This document shows positions 7,862-16,818 of a stretch of DNA of 64,000 bases, piece after piece. The notes beneath the pieces were generated by a model. That model made no database searches. It was given only the letters and a program-made list of their open reading frames with translations, and had not been told where the DNA came from. Positions within the stretch are counted from its first letter, which is position 1. Each line of letters opens with the position of its first letter. The stretch spans positions 30,931 to 94,930 of the forward strand of contig JAUJNG010000020.1 of NCBI GenBank assembly GCA_030448265.1. Reading direction: 5' to 3'. The position numbers were made by a program, and so were the translations under genes. Source of the DNA: Abditibacterium sp. GTDB taxonomy: Bacteria; Armatimonadota; Abditibacteriia; Abditibacteriales; Abditibacteriaceae.

Positions 7862-9240
7862 AGCGGAATGAGAACCTGCGTCAAGTTAACGGCGCATCCG
7901 ACATTCCACACCACGAAAAAGAGCATCAGAGCGGGCGCGAGCAGGCGCTGGCGCGCCGGTGGCAGCCAGAACGAAATGCCTGCCGTCCACAGCGTTGCGG
8001 TCGCCGCCAGTGCGGGCAGGAGATAGCGCCCGCCTTCGAAAAATCCAGGGTGTTTGAACAGCGTGTAATAGCCCAGCGCCGCGTAGAGCAGACCGAAAAA
8101 GAGGGCGAGCGGGCGCAGTGGCGCGTCGAGCCGCCGTTTGACGGCACCCATCACGAGTCCTGCGAAAGCGAGCAGGGTGGCGACGACAGCGAGACGGTAA
8201 ATCACCAGAGTGAGGGCGAAAAGTCCAGGCTGCGCGGCGAGAGTCGGCCCCCACAACGCGTCCCAGAAACTAAAGGTTTGTCCCATCGCGTCGCGCTGGG
8301 GCGGCGAAAACGTCCAATCGACCTGGCCCCAGATCGAGCGCATCGCGCCCGCCACGAAGCGCCCTGCCAAAAGCGGCGCGTTGGGATGAAGCAGCAATTC
8401 GAGCGGCGAGGAAAGCAGCAGATTTTCGTAGCCGAGGTCGGGAATGGGCTGGATGCGCCCGATCATGAAGTAAAAGCGCACGAACCACCAGCCGCCAATG
8501 AGAAGTCCTGGCACCATGAACGCGCCCAGATGGGTGACAACAGCGCGCGCGCCGCGCTGTCTGCGCGCGAGTTGAAAAACGAGGAAAAGCGCGACGGGCA
8601 CGACGTAAACCAGCGCCGTCGCCTTTGTTAGCAGCAGCGCGCCCCACAACAATCCCAGAAACGCCCAACCGCGCGGCGTTTGCGCTTCAGCGTCGCGCGT
8701 CAGACGCAAAAAATAGAGCAGCCAGAGCGTGGAGAGAAAAATGAGCAGCCCGTCGTTGTTCCACACGCTCGAAAGCAGCAAAAAATGGGGCAGCAGCGCC
8801 GCAAACGCGAGGGCGGCGGGCCAAAGTTCGCGGCGGTTGGGGAAATTCTCGCGCAGCAGCAGCCAGAAAACCGCCAGCGTCCCCGCGCCAAGCGCCACGC
8901 TTGCGAGACGCAAAGCGCGCGCGGCCAGGTCTTCTCCACCCACGCGCGCCGCGAGGTAGAGCGGCGCGCCGAGCAGGTAGGAGAGCGGCGGATGCTGCGC
9001 GATGGCGCCGGTGCGCGTGTCGCGGGTCTGGCGCACGTCGGTGAGAACCGGCAGGGCGCGCTCCTCGACCAACTGGCGCACATAACGGACGTGGGCATAT
9101 TCGTCGGGGCCGCTTAGCGGTGGAATCGCCGCCACGTAAAAGAGCGCGAAGGCGAGATGAAGCGCGAATATCGCCGCGACAAAGGCGCGAGCGGGGCGCG
9201 AAGTATCGGCGGGGAAAAAACGGTCGAACCAAAGACGCAT
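7846..9240 (-). CDS. multi-spanning GT-C-like membrane protein (DUF2142-like)
   Basis: The 464-residue protein has about ten or more hydrophobic segments. A first-loop motif IPPLSGPDEYAHVRYV resembles the PPDExxH motif of DUF2142 and related GT-C glycosyltransferases that use lipid-linked sugars. Later features are QHPPLSYLL and a C-terminal run of membrane helices. It probably transfers a sugar on the outer face of the cytoplasmic membrane; donor and acceptor are unknown. Similar proteins occur at 17221-18237 and 40783-42306. It ends tail to tail with the pseudo-receiver gene. Confidence 0.7.
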   Translation of the reverse strand: MRLWFDRFFPADTSRPARAFVAAIFALHLAFALFYVAAIPPLSGPDEYAHVRYVRQLVEERALPVLTDVRQTRDTRTGAIAQHPPLSYLLGAPLYLAARVGGEDLAARALRLASVALGAGTLAVFWLLLRENFPNRRELWPAALAFAALLPHFLLLSSVWNNDGLLIFLSTLWLLYFLRLTRDAEAQTPRGWAFLGLLWGALLLTKATALVYVVPVALFLVFQLARRQRGARAVVTHLGAFMVPGLLIGGWWFVRFYFMIGRIQPIPDLGYENLLLSSPLELLLHPNAPLLAGRFVAGAMRSIWGQVDWTFSPPQRDAMGQTFSFWDALWGPTLAAQPGLFALTLVIYRLAVVATLLAFAGLVMGAVKRRLDAPLRPLALFFGLLYAALGYYTLFKHPGFFEGGRYLLPALAATATLWTAGISFWLPPARQRLLAPALMLFFVVWNVGCAVNLTQVLIPLYAPK

Positions 9241-9272
9241 GGGCGCGCTCTATTTTAGGAATTTTGGAAAGC

Positions 9273-9382
9273 GTGAGTCAAAGTAGAGAACGCGAAGCGT
9301 AAGCGAGTGAGGCCTGACTGCCACTGTGAATTATCGGTCAGGCCTCACTCGCTTACGCTTCGCGTTCTCTACTTTGATTCAC
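9273..9382. repeat. long inverted repeat, GAACGCGAAGCGTAAGCGAG family, copy 1
   Basis: Arms 9273-9318 and 9337-9382 pair over 46 bases with one mismatch, with an 18-base loop. The same arm sequence recurs at 39718-39818. The right arm overlaps the stop codon of the adjacent minus-strand gene (9379-9381). It separates two co-directional minus-strand genes. Confidence 0.92.
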
Positions 9383-11382
9383 TTGCGTTCAAAGCGCGCA
9401 GCGGAAATTTTGGCATCGGCGCCCGCCAGAAGCGAAAAGGTCTGCCAGCCGCTTTTGCCCGCGAAATAAACCCGCATCCCGCCCTGCGCCGCCTGAAACG
9501 GCAGCCCGATGGCGCGCAGATTCTGAGCGCCCGCGCCCTCAATTCGCAGTGAATCGGCACCGGAGGGCACCCAGAGCAACACCTGAGCGCGAGTTCTGGC
9601 TTTGAGCGCCGCCTCGCCGCGCGAAATGAGCTGGGGCGCGCTCAGGGGCAAATTGAGCGCGCCAGGCAGCCACACCGCAAGCGTTTTTCGCCCGTTCCAA
9701 GGGTCGCGCCACGTTACATCGACCGAGTTGAGCAAAGTTTGGGTGTCCATCAGCGAGCGGCGCGCCGCGATGCTGGTGACGTTCGCCGCGCGCTGCGAAA
9801 GCGGCGCGAGCGCGCGGCCCAGCATGTGCCCGCCGTAAACGCGCTCCAGATAGGTCGTCAAACCCTGCAAATAAGTCCAGCCCTCGCGCGTGCTGGAGGC
9901 GCGAAGCGGCGATTCCGGCCCCGCTTTGCGGAAAAACCCCAAAGCCGGAAGCGCCTGGGTTTTGACGTGATTCGAAAAATCGCCGAGCATCGCTTCGCCC
10001 GCGCCTTTGCCGGACGGAGCCGCCCCGAAACGCGACGGAAGCTGCGCCGCCCACAAAAGGCCCAGAGTTTCGCCCATGACGCCGTTGCCAAAGGGTTCGA
10101 GCGGCGGGCGAAAACCGCCCAGAGGCGGCAGCGCGACGTGGCCGTATTCGTGGCAGACCTCGCGCACCCATTCGGCTTCGGGCCGCGCCAGACCCGCTTT
10201 CCAAAACAAAATTTCGCCTGGCTCGCCCTCAGATTGTCCGGCGACGGGCATCCAGGGCCGCATCAAGGCCGTGGTTTCGGGATCGCTGGGTTCGCGCTGC
10301 TTGCCGGTGTTGAGTCCTGGCATACGCGGGCCGAGTTGCGCCAGAACCGAGGGATCTTCGTCGTCCTGGGGCCACAGCGCCGAAACTTCGAGCAGCCACA
10401 GCGTGGTGACGCCCTCGGTTTTGTCGCCGCGCGCGAACTGGTTGGCGGCGCCCAGTTGTTCCCTGAACAGGGCGTGGACGCGCAAAAACTGCTCGCATAA
10501 GGCCCGCGCGCGCGGTAAATCGTCGCGCCGGTCTTTGGTGAGGTAGGGCGAAGCGTAAAAAACGCGCACGATCTGGCGCCACTGGGCCTTGTTGGGGCCG
10601 CTGTTCTGGCGCGTGTAGCCCGCCACCATTTTGTTGAGTTTGAGAGCGTCGGGCAGATTTTCGAAGGGCACTTCCTGATAATAGGAAGGCACGCGCACTA
10701 AGGGATTGGCAGTGGGCGCAAGCGGGGGAAAGAGGCTGCCGTCGGTGATGAGAAACTCTTCTTTGGAAAGCGCGCCGCCGCCGATTTCACCCGAAAGTGG
10801 CGCGGGATCGAACGCGTTGCGACTCGGTTTCCACAGCCCGCCGTGCGCGAAAAGGGCGATGGAATCGAGAACATCGTCGGGCGCGATCAGAGGCAGACCG
10901 TCTTTTAGAACTCGCTTCAAAGCATCCGCCGTGTCGCGGCGCAACAGGCCGCCATCGAGGGGCGCCGCCGCACTCGCCCGCGAAAGACGCGCCGCGCGCG
11001 CGAGCGCCGTGATCGATTCATCGCGCCGCGCGAAACGGTCGGCGGCCACGCCCCAGTAATAATGCGCTTCGGCAGCGTTGTAGGCGAGATTCGCCGTCAC
11101 GACATCGCGCGGCAGCGATTCGGGCGCCGCGCCCAGCGCGTTTTTGCCCGCGACCTGCTCCAGCGACGGCAGCGCGCTCTGCGCCGCGTCGCGCAGCGTG
11201 GCGACGGCGAGGTCATCGTTGTTGTCGAGCAGGGCGCGGCCCTTGAGCACGCGCGAGCGCACCTCTTCGCTCAAACGCTGAGCCAGAAGTGCGGCGGGCG
11301 GGGCCGCATCCTGAGCGAGCGCCGAAACCGGCCAAAGCGAAAGAAAAACGAGGACGCCAAGCCATCGGCAGTGAGATTTCAT
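9379..11382 (-). CDS. secreted protein with HEYGH zinc-protease-like motif
   Basis: The 667-residue product starts with a clear signal peptide (MKSHCRWLGVLVFLSLWPVSALAQ). I chose the ATG at 11382; the frame is open upstream to 11430 but that part lies in a repeat. HEYGH at residues 411-415, preceded by WVREVC, is an HExxH zincin motif; the Glu in GNGVMGET (about residue 438) could be the third zinc ligand of a gluzincin-type site. The rest is not recognised; the C-terminal 200 residues look beta-rich. A secreted metallopeptidase is the likeliest reading, unproven. Its stop lies in a repeat arm. Confidence 0.55.
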   Translation of the reverse strand: MKSHCRWLGVLVFLSLWPVSALAQDAAPPAALLAQRLSEEVRSRVLKGRALLDNNDDLAVATLRDAAQSALPSLEQVAGKNALGAAPESLPRDVVTANLAYNAAEAHYYWGVAADRFARRDESITALARAARLSRASAAAPLDGGLLRRDTADALKRVLKDGLPLIAPDDVLDSIALFAHGGLWKPSRNAFDPAPLSGEIGGGALSKEEFLITDGSLFPPLAPTANPLVRVPSYYQEVPFENLPDALKLNKMVAGYTRQNSGPNKAQWRQIVRVFYASPYLTKDRRDDLPRARALCEQFLRVHALFREQLGAANQFARGDKTEGVTTLWLLEVSALWPQDDEDPSVLAQLGPRMPGLNTGKQREPSDPETTALMRPWMPVAGQSEGEPGEILFWKAGLARPEAEWVREVCHEYGHVALPPLGGFRPPLEPFGNGVMGETLGLLWAAQLPSRFGAAPSGKGAGEAMLGDFSNHVKTQALPALGFFRKAGPESPLRASSTREGWTYLQGLTTYLERVYGGHMLGRALAPLSQRAANVTSIAARRSLMDTQTLLNSVDVTWRDPWNGRKTLAVWLPGALNLPLSAPQLISRGEAALKARTRAQVLLWVPSGADSLRIEGAGAQNLRAIGLPFQAAQGGMRVYFAGKSGWQTFSLLAGADAKISAARFERK

Positions 11383-11398
11383 GGGAGGAGGCAAATGT

Positions 11399-11560
11399 GG
11401 CAACCACCCCCGCCGTCGCCCAGAGGGCACCCGACTTCGTAAGGAGGGGAGACTACATTCGCAGTCTTACGTCCTCAACAGAGAAAACGAGAAAGCCGTA
11501 ATGTGGTCTCCCCTCCTTACGAAGTCGGGTGCCCTCTGGGCGACGGCGGGGGTGGTTGCC
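11399..11560. repeat. very long inverted repeat, CCCAGAGGGCACCC family
   Basis: Sixty-one-base arms (11399-11459 and 11500-11560) pair with a single mismatch around a 40-base loop. From the base of the stem the order is GGCAACCACCCCCGCCGTC, then CGCCCAGAGGGCACCCGACTT (the part shared with 6365 and 38953), then CGTAAGGAGGGGAGAC. Inner and outer parts are specific to this copy, which suggests a composite. It lies between two minus-strand genes. Confidence 0.95.
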
Positions 11561-11569
11561 GTAAAAGTT

Positions 11570-12595
11570 TCAGTGGCAATCCAGCGAATCCAGAACATCG
11601 CTTGCGACGTGCAAATTAATCGGCGCGACTTCGTCTTCAAAAGCCCAGAGCCGATTGGACGCCTGGCAGTTCCAGACTCGAAGTTCGCCTGGCGGGGTGC
11701 GGCGGCGCAAAATTTTGTCGAAGAGCCACACGCTCGCAATACTGCGCGGGTCTTTCGGCCCGCCGCGATACAAAACCGCTTCATGGCCGTTCACCGTCGT
11801 GGTCGAGGCGTCGCCGAAACGCAGCAGTTTTTGTTTGTCGCGCACGTTCCAGTCGGCCCAGTCTTCGAGCGACGAATCGGTGAGCAGCACGTTGGCGACG
11901 GGAAAACGGCTCAGTTTGAGCCGTTCGGGGCGCCGCCCCCAGCCGTAAAGCCCGACGGGACGAGGCCGAATCCACTCCACCTCGATCTTGTTGAGCAGCA
12001 TCTGCGCGCGCGCCAATTCGAACTCGGCGGGAATTTCGATTTGAATGTCGTAGAAACTCCAACTGTCCCAGCCGCCCTCGCCGTGACATTCGAGCGGCCC
12101 TAAAATTTCGCCCGCCAACCGCTCGATTTTGGCGGTCTTGTCTTTCTGATGCCCAACGACGTGGGCGAAAGTCACGCGGTCGCAGGTGGGGCAAAACCAC
12201 GCCGCGCCGAATCCGCACGACGTGGGCGCGCCAGGAGCGCCCGTCCAGCCGAAAGACGTGACCTGATCTTTGCGTTTTTTGCCGCGCGACACCACTTTGG
12301 CATCTTCGACCACCGCGAACGCCTCGCCGCGTTTTTTGGCCTGTTTTTCGAGGGTTTGCAGAAAATTCGCCACGCTTTTTTCGACATCGGGCGTTTTTTT
12401 GGAATTTTCCCAGCGCAGTTCGAGGCGCACGCCATTTTCGTCATCGACGCGCAAATCGCCCTTAGCGCGCGTGCCGCTAAATTTGCCAGGATTCCAGTTT
12501 TCGGGAATTTCGGTCGAAAAACCCTGCCAGCCCAGCGCGCGCCGCGTCTTTCCAAACAAGAGCGGCAGGGGCGAAGATTCGGTCGAAGCGGACAT
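11570..12595 (-). CDS. conserved-looking protein of unknown function with a CxxC pair
   Basis: The 341-residue protein has no signal peptide and no membrane segment. An acidic/polar N-terminal half with the basic stretch SRGKKRKDQ leads to WFCPTCDRVTFAHVVG, a zinc-knuckle-like CPTC followed by His. Later comes a hydrophobic C-terminal part rich in Trp (YGWGRRPERLKLSRF, EDWADWNV). I do not recognise the family. Coding is supported by length and by codon usage like that of its neighbours. It is divergent from polX, with a 20-base-arm hairpin in the shared upstream region. Confidence 0.55.
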   Translation of the reverse strand: MSASTESSPLPLLFGKTRRALGWQGFSTEIPENWNPGKFSGTRAKGDLRVDDENGVRLELRWENSKKTPDVEKSVANFLQTLEKQAKKRGEAFAVVEDAKVVSRGKKRKDQVTSFGWTGAPGAPTSCGFGAAWFCPTCDRVTFAHVVGHQKDKTAKIERLAGEILGPLECHGEGGWDSWSFYDIQIEIPAEFELARAQMLLNKIEVEWIRPRPVGLYGWGRRPERLKLSRFPVANVLLTDSSLEDWADWNVRDKQKLLRFGDASTTTVNGHEAVLYRGGPKDPRSIASVWLFDKILRRRTPPGELRVWNCQASNRLWAFEDEVAPINLHVASDVLDSLDCH

Positions 12596-12621
12596 AAAGC
12601 TTGCTCAACAGTATAAAGAGG

Positions 12622-12677
12622 TTAGAGAGTAGAGGTTAGAAGTTAGGAATCTCTCGGTTCTAACCTCTACTCTCTAA
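12622..12677. repeat. inverted repeat in a divergent promoter region
   Basis: Perfect 20-base arms (12622-12641 and 12658-12677), built from the imperfect direct unit TTAGAGAGTAGAGG, surround a 16-base loop. It lies between the start codons of two divergent genes (12595 and 12707), so it cannot be a terminator for either. A cruciform or regulator-binding role in both promoters is possible. Confidence 0.85.
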
Positions 12678-12706
12678 GTTCTCCCAATGCCTGTAACCTT
12701 AAACCC

Positions 12707-14359
12707 ATGCAAAACGCCGCACTCGCCCAGGTTTTCGGGGAAATCGCCGACTATCTCGAACTGGCGGGCGAAAATCCCTTTAAAACCCGCGCCTACCGCC
12801 GCGCCGCCGAAGCCATCGCCGATTTTCCCTCGCCCATCGAAGACGCCGCCGAAAACGGCACTTTAGAAGAAATCGAGGGACTCGGCGCGGCCACCATCGC
12901 CAAAAGCCGCGAGTTTCTGGCGACCGGAAACGTGCGCTTGCTGGCCTATTTGCGCTCGCAGCATCCGCCAGGTTTGCTTGATGTGCTGCGCGTGCCTGGT
13001 CTTGGCCCCAAAAAAGTGGCGCTGCTTTACAAGGAACGCGGCATCGACTCCATCGAAAAATTCGCCGACAGTCTCGAAAATGGCGGACTGGAAGGCGTCG
13101 CGGGCTTCGGGCCGAAAACCATCGAAAACTTGAAAACCGGTTTGAAGCGCATGGCGCAGCTTTCGGCGCGACTGCCGCTCACCAGTGCCGTCGCTGTCGC
13201 TAACCGCCTCAAAAATGCGCTGCGCGAAAAGTGGCCCAATATCGAGATTCACGACGCCGGAAGTCTGCGGCGCGGCTGCGACACACTGGGCAACCTCAAT
13301 TTCGTGGTTCAAAGCGACGACGTGGTGATTCTGGATGATTTTCTGGGCCTGCCCATCGTGCTGGAAACCCTGGAAAAGAGCGAAAAGCGCGCTCTGGCGA
13401 AGGTGCATCCTGGCCTGGAAGTCGAGTTGGTGCTGGCGACGCCGCAGAATTTCGGTTCGACGCTGTTTTTCCACACCGGAAGCCGCGCCCATCTCGAAGC
13501 GGCGGCCCAAAACTTGGGAGATTTCGCCACCGAAGCGGAAATCTATGCGTCGCTGGGCGCCGCTTTCATCCCGCCCGAACTGCGCGAGGGCAGGGGCGAA
13601 TGGGAAGCCGCCAGAGCGGGAAAACTGCCCCGACTCCTCGAAGAGCGCGACATCATTGGCGATTTACACACCCATTCGACGTGGAGCGACGGCGCCGCGA
13701 CGATTCGCCAGATGGCGGAAGCGGCTGCAGCGCGTGGTTATGCTTATTTCGCTGTCACCGACCATTCCAAAGCCCTCGCGATGGCCAACGGCCTCAACGC
13801 GCAGCGTTTGCGCGAACAGGCGATGGAAATCGCCGAAGTGCAGGCCGATTTTCCCAATCTGAAGATTTTTCGCGGCATCGAATGCGACATTCTGCGCGAT
13901 GGAACTCTCGATCTGGACGACGAGATTTTGAACGAACTGGATGTCGTAATTGGCTCGGTGCATTCCGCGTTCAATCTGCCGGAAACGCTGCAAACCAAGC
14001 GCATGGTCAAAGCGATTTCGCATCCGTTGGTTCACTTCATCGCGCATCCTACCGGCCGCGTTCTGGGCGTGCGCGCGCCTTATGATGTTGATGTCGCGGC
14101 GCTCATCGATGCGGCGAAACACTTTGGCAAAGCCTTGGAAATCAACGCTTCGGAGCGCCTCGATTTGAAGGACGAACACGCTTTCGCCGCGCGCGAGGCG
14201 GGCGTTTTGCTTTCTATCGACACCGATGCCCACTCGCCGAAAATGTTCTCCAACCTCCCGTTCGGCGTGCAAACCGCGCGGCGCGCCTGGTGCGAGGCCA
14301 AAGACGTTCTCAACGCCAAACCACTCGATGAACTCACACAATGGCTGGCTCGCAAATAA
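12707..14359 (+). CDS. polX: PolX-type protein: PHP phosphoesterase with a mutated polymerase site
   Basis: The 550-residue protein has the bacterial PolX layout. An N-terminal HhH-containing 8-kDa-like domain (GLGAATIAKS, VPGLGPKKVA, VAGFGPKTIE) is followed by a palm (GSLRRG, about 188-300) and a C-terminal PHP domain (DLHTHSTWSDG, DHSKALAMANG, RGIECDIL, HPTGR, SIDTDAHSP). In active PolX the palm reads GDxDxL; here it is GNLNF, so the two catalytic Asp are Asn196 and Asn198. The third Asp is Glu240 (VELVLA). DNA synthesis is therefore probably lost, while the PHP metal ligands look intact and should keep 3'-5' exonuclease or AP-endonuclease activity. Confidence 0.9.
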   Translation: MQNAALAQVFGEIADYLELAGENPFKTRAYRRAAEAIADFPSPIEDAAENGTLEEIEGLGAATIAKSREFLATGNVRLLAYLRSQHPPGLLDVLRVPGLGPKKVALLYKERGIDSIEKFADSLENGGLEGVAGFGPKTIENLKTGLKRMAQLSARLPLTSAVAVANRLKNALREKWPNIEIHDAGSLRRGCDTLGNLNFVVQSDDVVILDDFLGLPIVLETLEKSEKRALAKVHPGLEVELVLATPQNFGSTLFFHTGSRAHLEAAAQNLGDFATEAEIYASLGAAFIPPELREGRGEWEAARAGKLPRLLEERDIIGDLHTHSTWSDGAATIRQMAEAAAARGYAYFAVTDHSKALAMANGLNAQRLREQAMEIAEVQADFPNLKIFRGIECDILRDGTLDLDDEILNELDVVIGSVHSAFNLPETLQTKRMVKAISHPLVHFIAHPTGRVLGVRAPYDVDVAALIDAAKHFGKALEINASERLDLKDEHAFAAREAGVLLSIDTDAHSPKMFSNLPFGVQTARRAWCEAKDVLNAKPLDELTQWLARK

Positions 14360-14365
14360 TTAAAT

Positions 14366-14446
14366 AGCCACAAAAAGGCACAAAAGAAACAAAAGAGGAT
14401 TTTTAACGGCCCAAATTTTGTTCCTTATGTGTCTTTTGTGGCCATT
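14366..14446. repeat. imperfect inverted repeat upstream of the Dop-like gene
   Basis: AGCCACAAAAAGGCACAAAAG (from 14366) pairs imperfectly with CTTATGTGTCTTTTGTGGCC (to 14442). The AT-rich loop holds AAAAGAGG and TTTTTAACGG. It starts just after the polX stop and ends just before the ATG at 14453. It resembles the widespread GGCACAAAAG-type intergenic repeats. Confidence 0.65.
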
Positions 14447-14452
14447 CTCAAT

Positions 14453-15940
14453 ATGTCTTCTTTTCAATCACTTTTCGGTTTTGAAACCGAATATGGTATC
14501 ACCGTCGAAGGCAGCGATGCCTCGGCGCTAATCAGTGCTTCGCGCGAAGTTGTCAAATCCTACGCCGCGACCAAACGACCTTTCGCGTCGCCCTGGAATT
14601 ATCGCAGTGAAGACCCACGCAACGACCAGCGCGGCTTTCATGTTCAGCAACTCTCGACCGATCCCATCGATGCCCAGTTCGACCGGCCAGGCGAACGAGC
14701 CGCCTCGCCGCAGGAAGATCGGTGCGACCACGTTTTAGAGAATGGGGCGCGACTTTACAACGATCATGGCCATCCCGAATACGCGACACCCGAATGCGCC
14801 GATTTAAGAAGTCTCGTGGCACACGACAAAGCGGGTGAACGCATCGTTTTGGCGTGCGCAAAGAACTACGGCGAGAGCATTGGGAAAACGGTCGAAATCT
14901 GGAAAAACAACACCGATTTTCATGGCGCGAGTTACGGCAGTCACGAAAGTTATCTGTTGCAGCGCCGTGTGAGTTGGGAAGCGGTTGTCAAAAATCTGGC
15001 GCCGTTTCTGGCGACGCGCATCATCTTTTGCGGCGCCGGCAAAGTCGGAAGCGAAGAGCGCGGCGTGGAGTGCCATTTTCAGCTTTCGCAGCGCGCCGAT
15101 TTTTTTCAGGTTTTGCAGTCGGTGGACACGCTTCACAATCGCCCGCTCGTCAACACGCGCGACGAACCGCACGGCGACGCCCATCGTTTTCGGCGTCTGC
15201 ACGTCATCGCGGGCGATGCCAACCTCAGCGAATGGGCCATCGCCATGCGCGCCGGAACCACCAATTTGGTCGCCGCGCTGATCGAAAGCGGCTGGGAAAA
15301 CCCCCATCCTCTGCGCGACAGCGTGAGGGCCATCAAAGCGATTTCGCGCGACGAAACCTATCGTTGGATTATCGAAGGCGAGCGCGGCGAAGTTTCCGCT
15401 ATCGAAGTGCAACGCGGTTATCTGGAAGGTGCCAAAGCAATGAACTTGGCGGGCAGTGAGTGGGTTCTTAACGAATGGGAAGAAATTCTAGAAATTCTCG
15501 AAAAGAATCCTCTCGATTCGTTCGATAGGTGCGATTGGGCAGCGAAAAAATCGTTGTTAGATCAATTTATTGAAGCGGAAGAACTCAGTTGGAAAAATGA
15601 CAGGGAGTTTCTGCAAAGTTTGGATCTGGCGTATCATAACGTCGATCCCGAAGTCGGTTTATATGCCGGTTTGGTGGAGAGCGGCGCGATGCGAACTTTG
15701 GTTACAGAAGCGGAAATCGAAGCGGCGCGTTTTCAGGCTCCCAGCAACACGCGCGCGGCGCTGCGCGGCGCGATTGCGCGGAAATTTGGGACGCAAATTC
15801 ACGCCATTTCGTGGGGCGGCGGCGAAGGCAAAGACGGCGAGGGCAATTTTCGTTTCGCCTTGCCCGAAGAAGGCGATTTTGTCGATCTGGTAACGAAAAT
15901 TGAGGGCGCGGCGAGTTTGCGCGAAGTGTTTGGCGAGTGA
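14453..15940 (+). CDS. Dop/PafA-family protein (Dop-like: Pup deamidase/depupylase)
   Basis: The 495-residue protein carries the family's glutamine-synthetase-like nucleotide site GFETEYGI near the N terminus. It also has NGARLYNDHGHPEYATPE, GSHESYLL, GAGKVGSE, SQRADFF, NTRDEPHGD and RLHVIAGDANLSEWA. The NGARLYxDHxHPEY form is that of Dop; PafA usually has NGGRLYLDVG. Dop deamidates Pup and removes it from proteins in the Pup-proteasome system. I chose ATG 14453, at the family N terminus. No pup, PafA, mpa or proteasome gene lies nearby, which is unusual because actinobacterial copies are clustered. PafA function is a less likely alternative. Confidence 0.85.
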   Translation: MSSFQSLFGFETEYGITVEGSDASALISASREVVKSYAATKRPFASPWNYRSEDPRNDQRGFHVQQLSTDPIDAQFDRPGERAASPQEDRCDHVLENGARLYNDHGHPEYATPECADLRSLVAHDKAGERIVLACAKNYGESIGKTVEIWKNNTDFHGASYGSHESYLLQRRVSWEAVVKNLAPFLATRIIFCGAGKVGSEERGVECHFQLSQRADFFQVLQSVDTLHNRPLVNTRDEPHGDAHRFRRLHVIAGDANLSEWAIAMRAGTTNLVAALIESGWENPHPLRDSVRAIKAISRDETYRWIIEGERGEVSAIEVQRGYLEGAKAMNLAGSEWVLNEWEEILEILEKNPLDSFDRCDWAAKKSLLDQFIEAEELSWKNDREFLQSLDLAYHNVDPEVGLYAGLVESGAMRTLVTEAEIEAARFQAPSNTRAALRGAIARKFGTQIHAISWGGGEGKDGEGNFRFALPEEGDFVDLVTKIEGAASLREVFGE

Positions 15941-15945
15941 AGCAG

Positions 15946-16818
15946 TCAGGAAGTTTTGCTGTTGAGCCAGCGGGCGTAGAGATAGGCCAATGCGATTTCG
16001 CCAACGCACAACATCCCCGCCAAGCCAAATCCGAAAAACTTCCAGCCCATCCACAGGTTGCCCATGCAACCCATTGCAAGGCCCATTACCGCTCCAATTT
16101 TGGGAGAAAGACGAAAAGTTTCTTCCGCAGCGATTGGATTTTGGGCGTAGCGCGGCATGGTTCGCCACGGGAGCGTTGTGTTCGTCTCGCGCTTGAGCCA
16201 GAACGAAGCCGCAAGAAAAAGGGGCAGCATCACAGAAGGATAGTTCTGGGAAATTGTCTCCCAGGAAGTGCCGCGCAGTTGCGATCCAAACGTGAGATGA
16301 AGGTTGGCCCACAGCAGCGACAAAATGCAGAGCGCCCAATTGAACGCCGTTGCAGGCGTCCACTTGCCACCGCCGCGACGCCCACTTTTGAAACCATAAC
16401 CGGCGCAACCGAAGGTGATAACGGCGAGGAGTCCATTGACCCAGTAACTCTTGAAGCTCGCGTTAATCATGCTCGGCATGAAAAATCCGTAAACGAGAAT
16501 GCTTAGCGCCACGGGGCGCGCAAATAAAATCAACTTTTCTCGTTTCGAGAGCGGCGTGCCCACCGTTTCAACGCGCGGTGCGCGCTCCCACTCCCGCGCG
16601 AGTTCGCGCCCGATAGCTTCCGCGTCGCCAAACGCCTGTCGCGCGCTGTGCCAGGCGTCGTTTTCAGCCATGCCATCGGCGCGCCGCGCGACCATCATGG
16701 CGTCGAGATGTTCGCGCGTTTCACCCAGAATCTCGGCGCGGCGTGCGGGCGGCAAATCATTCAACTGCGCGTCGAGCGTGTCCAAAAATGCCGCTAAGTA
16801 AATATCAACGGGTTTCAT
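15946..16818 (-). CDS. HAAS/permease-prefix-type membrane protein partnered with a PadR regulator
   Basis: The 290-residue protein begins MKPVDIYLAAFLDTLDAQL followed by a helical prefix with PARRAEILGETREHLDAM. This is the alpha-helical HAAS/permease-prefix domain that usually accompanies PadR regulators. About six membrane segments follow from residue 95 onward. ATG 16818 has GGGAG seven bases upstream and overlaps the padR 3' end by 14 bases, implying translational coupling. In known pairs the regulator controls the membrane protein in response to envelope or antibiotic stress; the signal here is unknown. It ends tail to tail with the Dop-like gene. Confidence 0.75.
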   Translation of the reverse strand: MKPVDIYLAAFLDTLDAQLNDLPPARRAEILGETREHLDAMMVARRADGMAENDAWHSARQAFGDAEAIGRELAREWERAPRVETVGTPLSKREKLILFARPVALSILVYGFFMPSMINASFKSYWVNGLLAVITFGCAGYGFKSGRRGGGKWTPATAFNWALCILSLLWANLHLTFGSQLRGTSWETISQNYPSVMLPLFLAASFWLKRETNTTLPWRTMPRYAQNPIAAEETFRLSPKIGAVMGLAMGCMGNLWMGWKFFGFGLAGMLCVGEIALAYLYARWLNSKTS

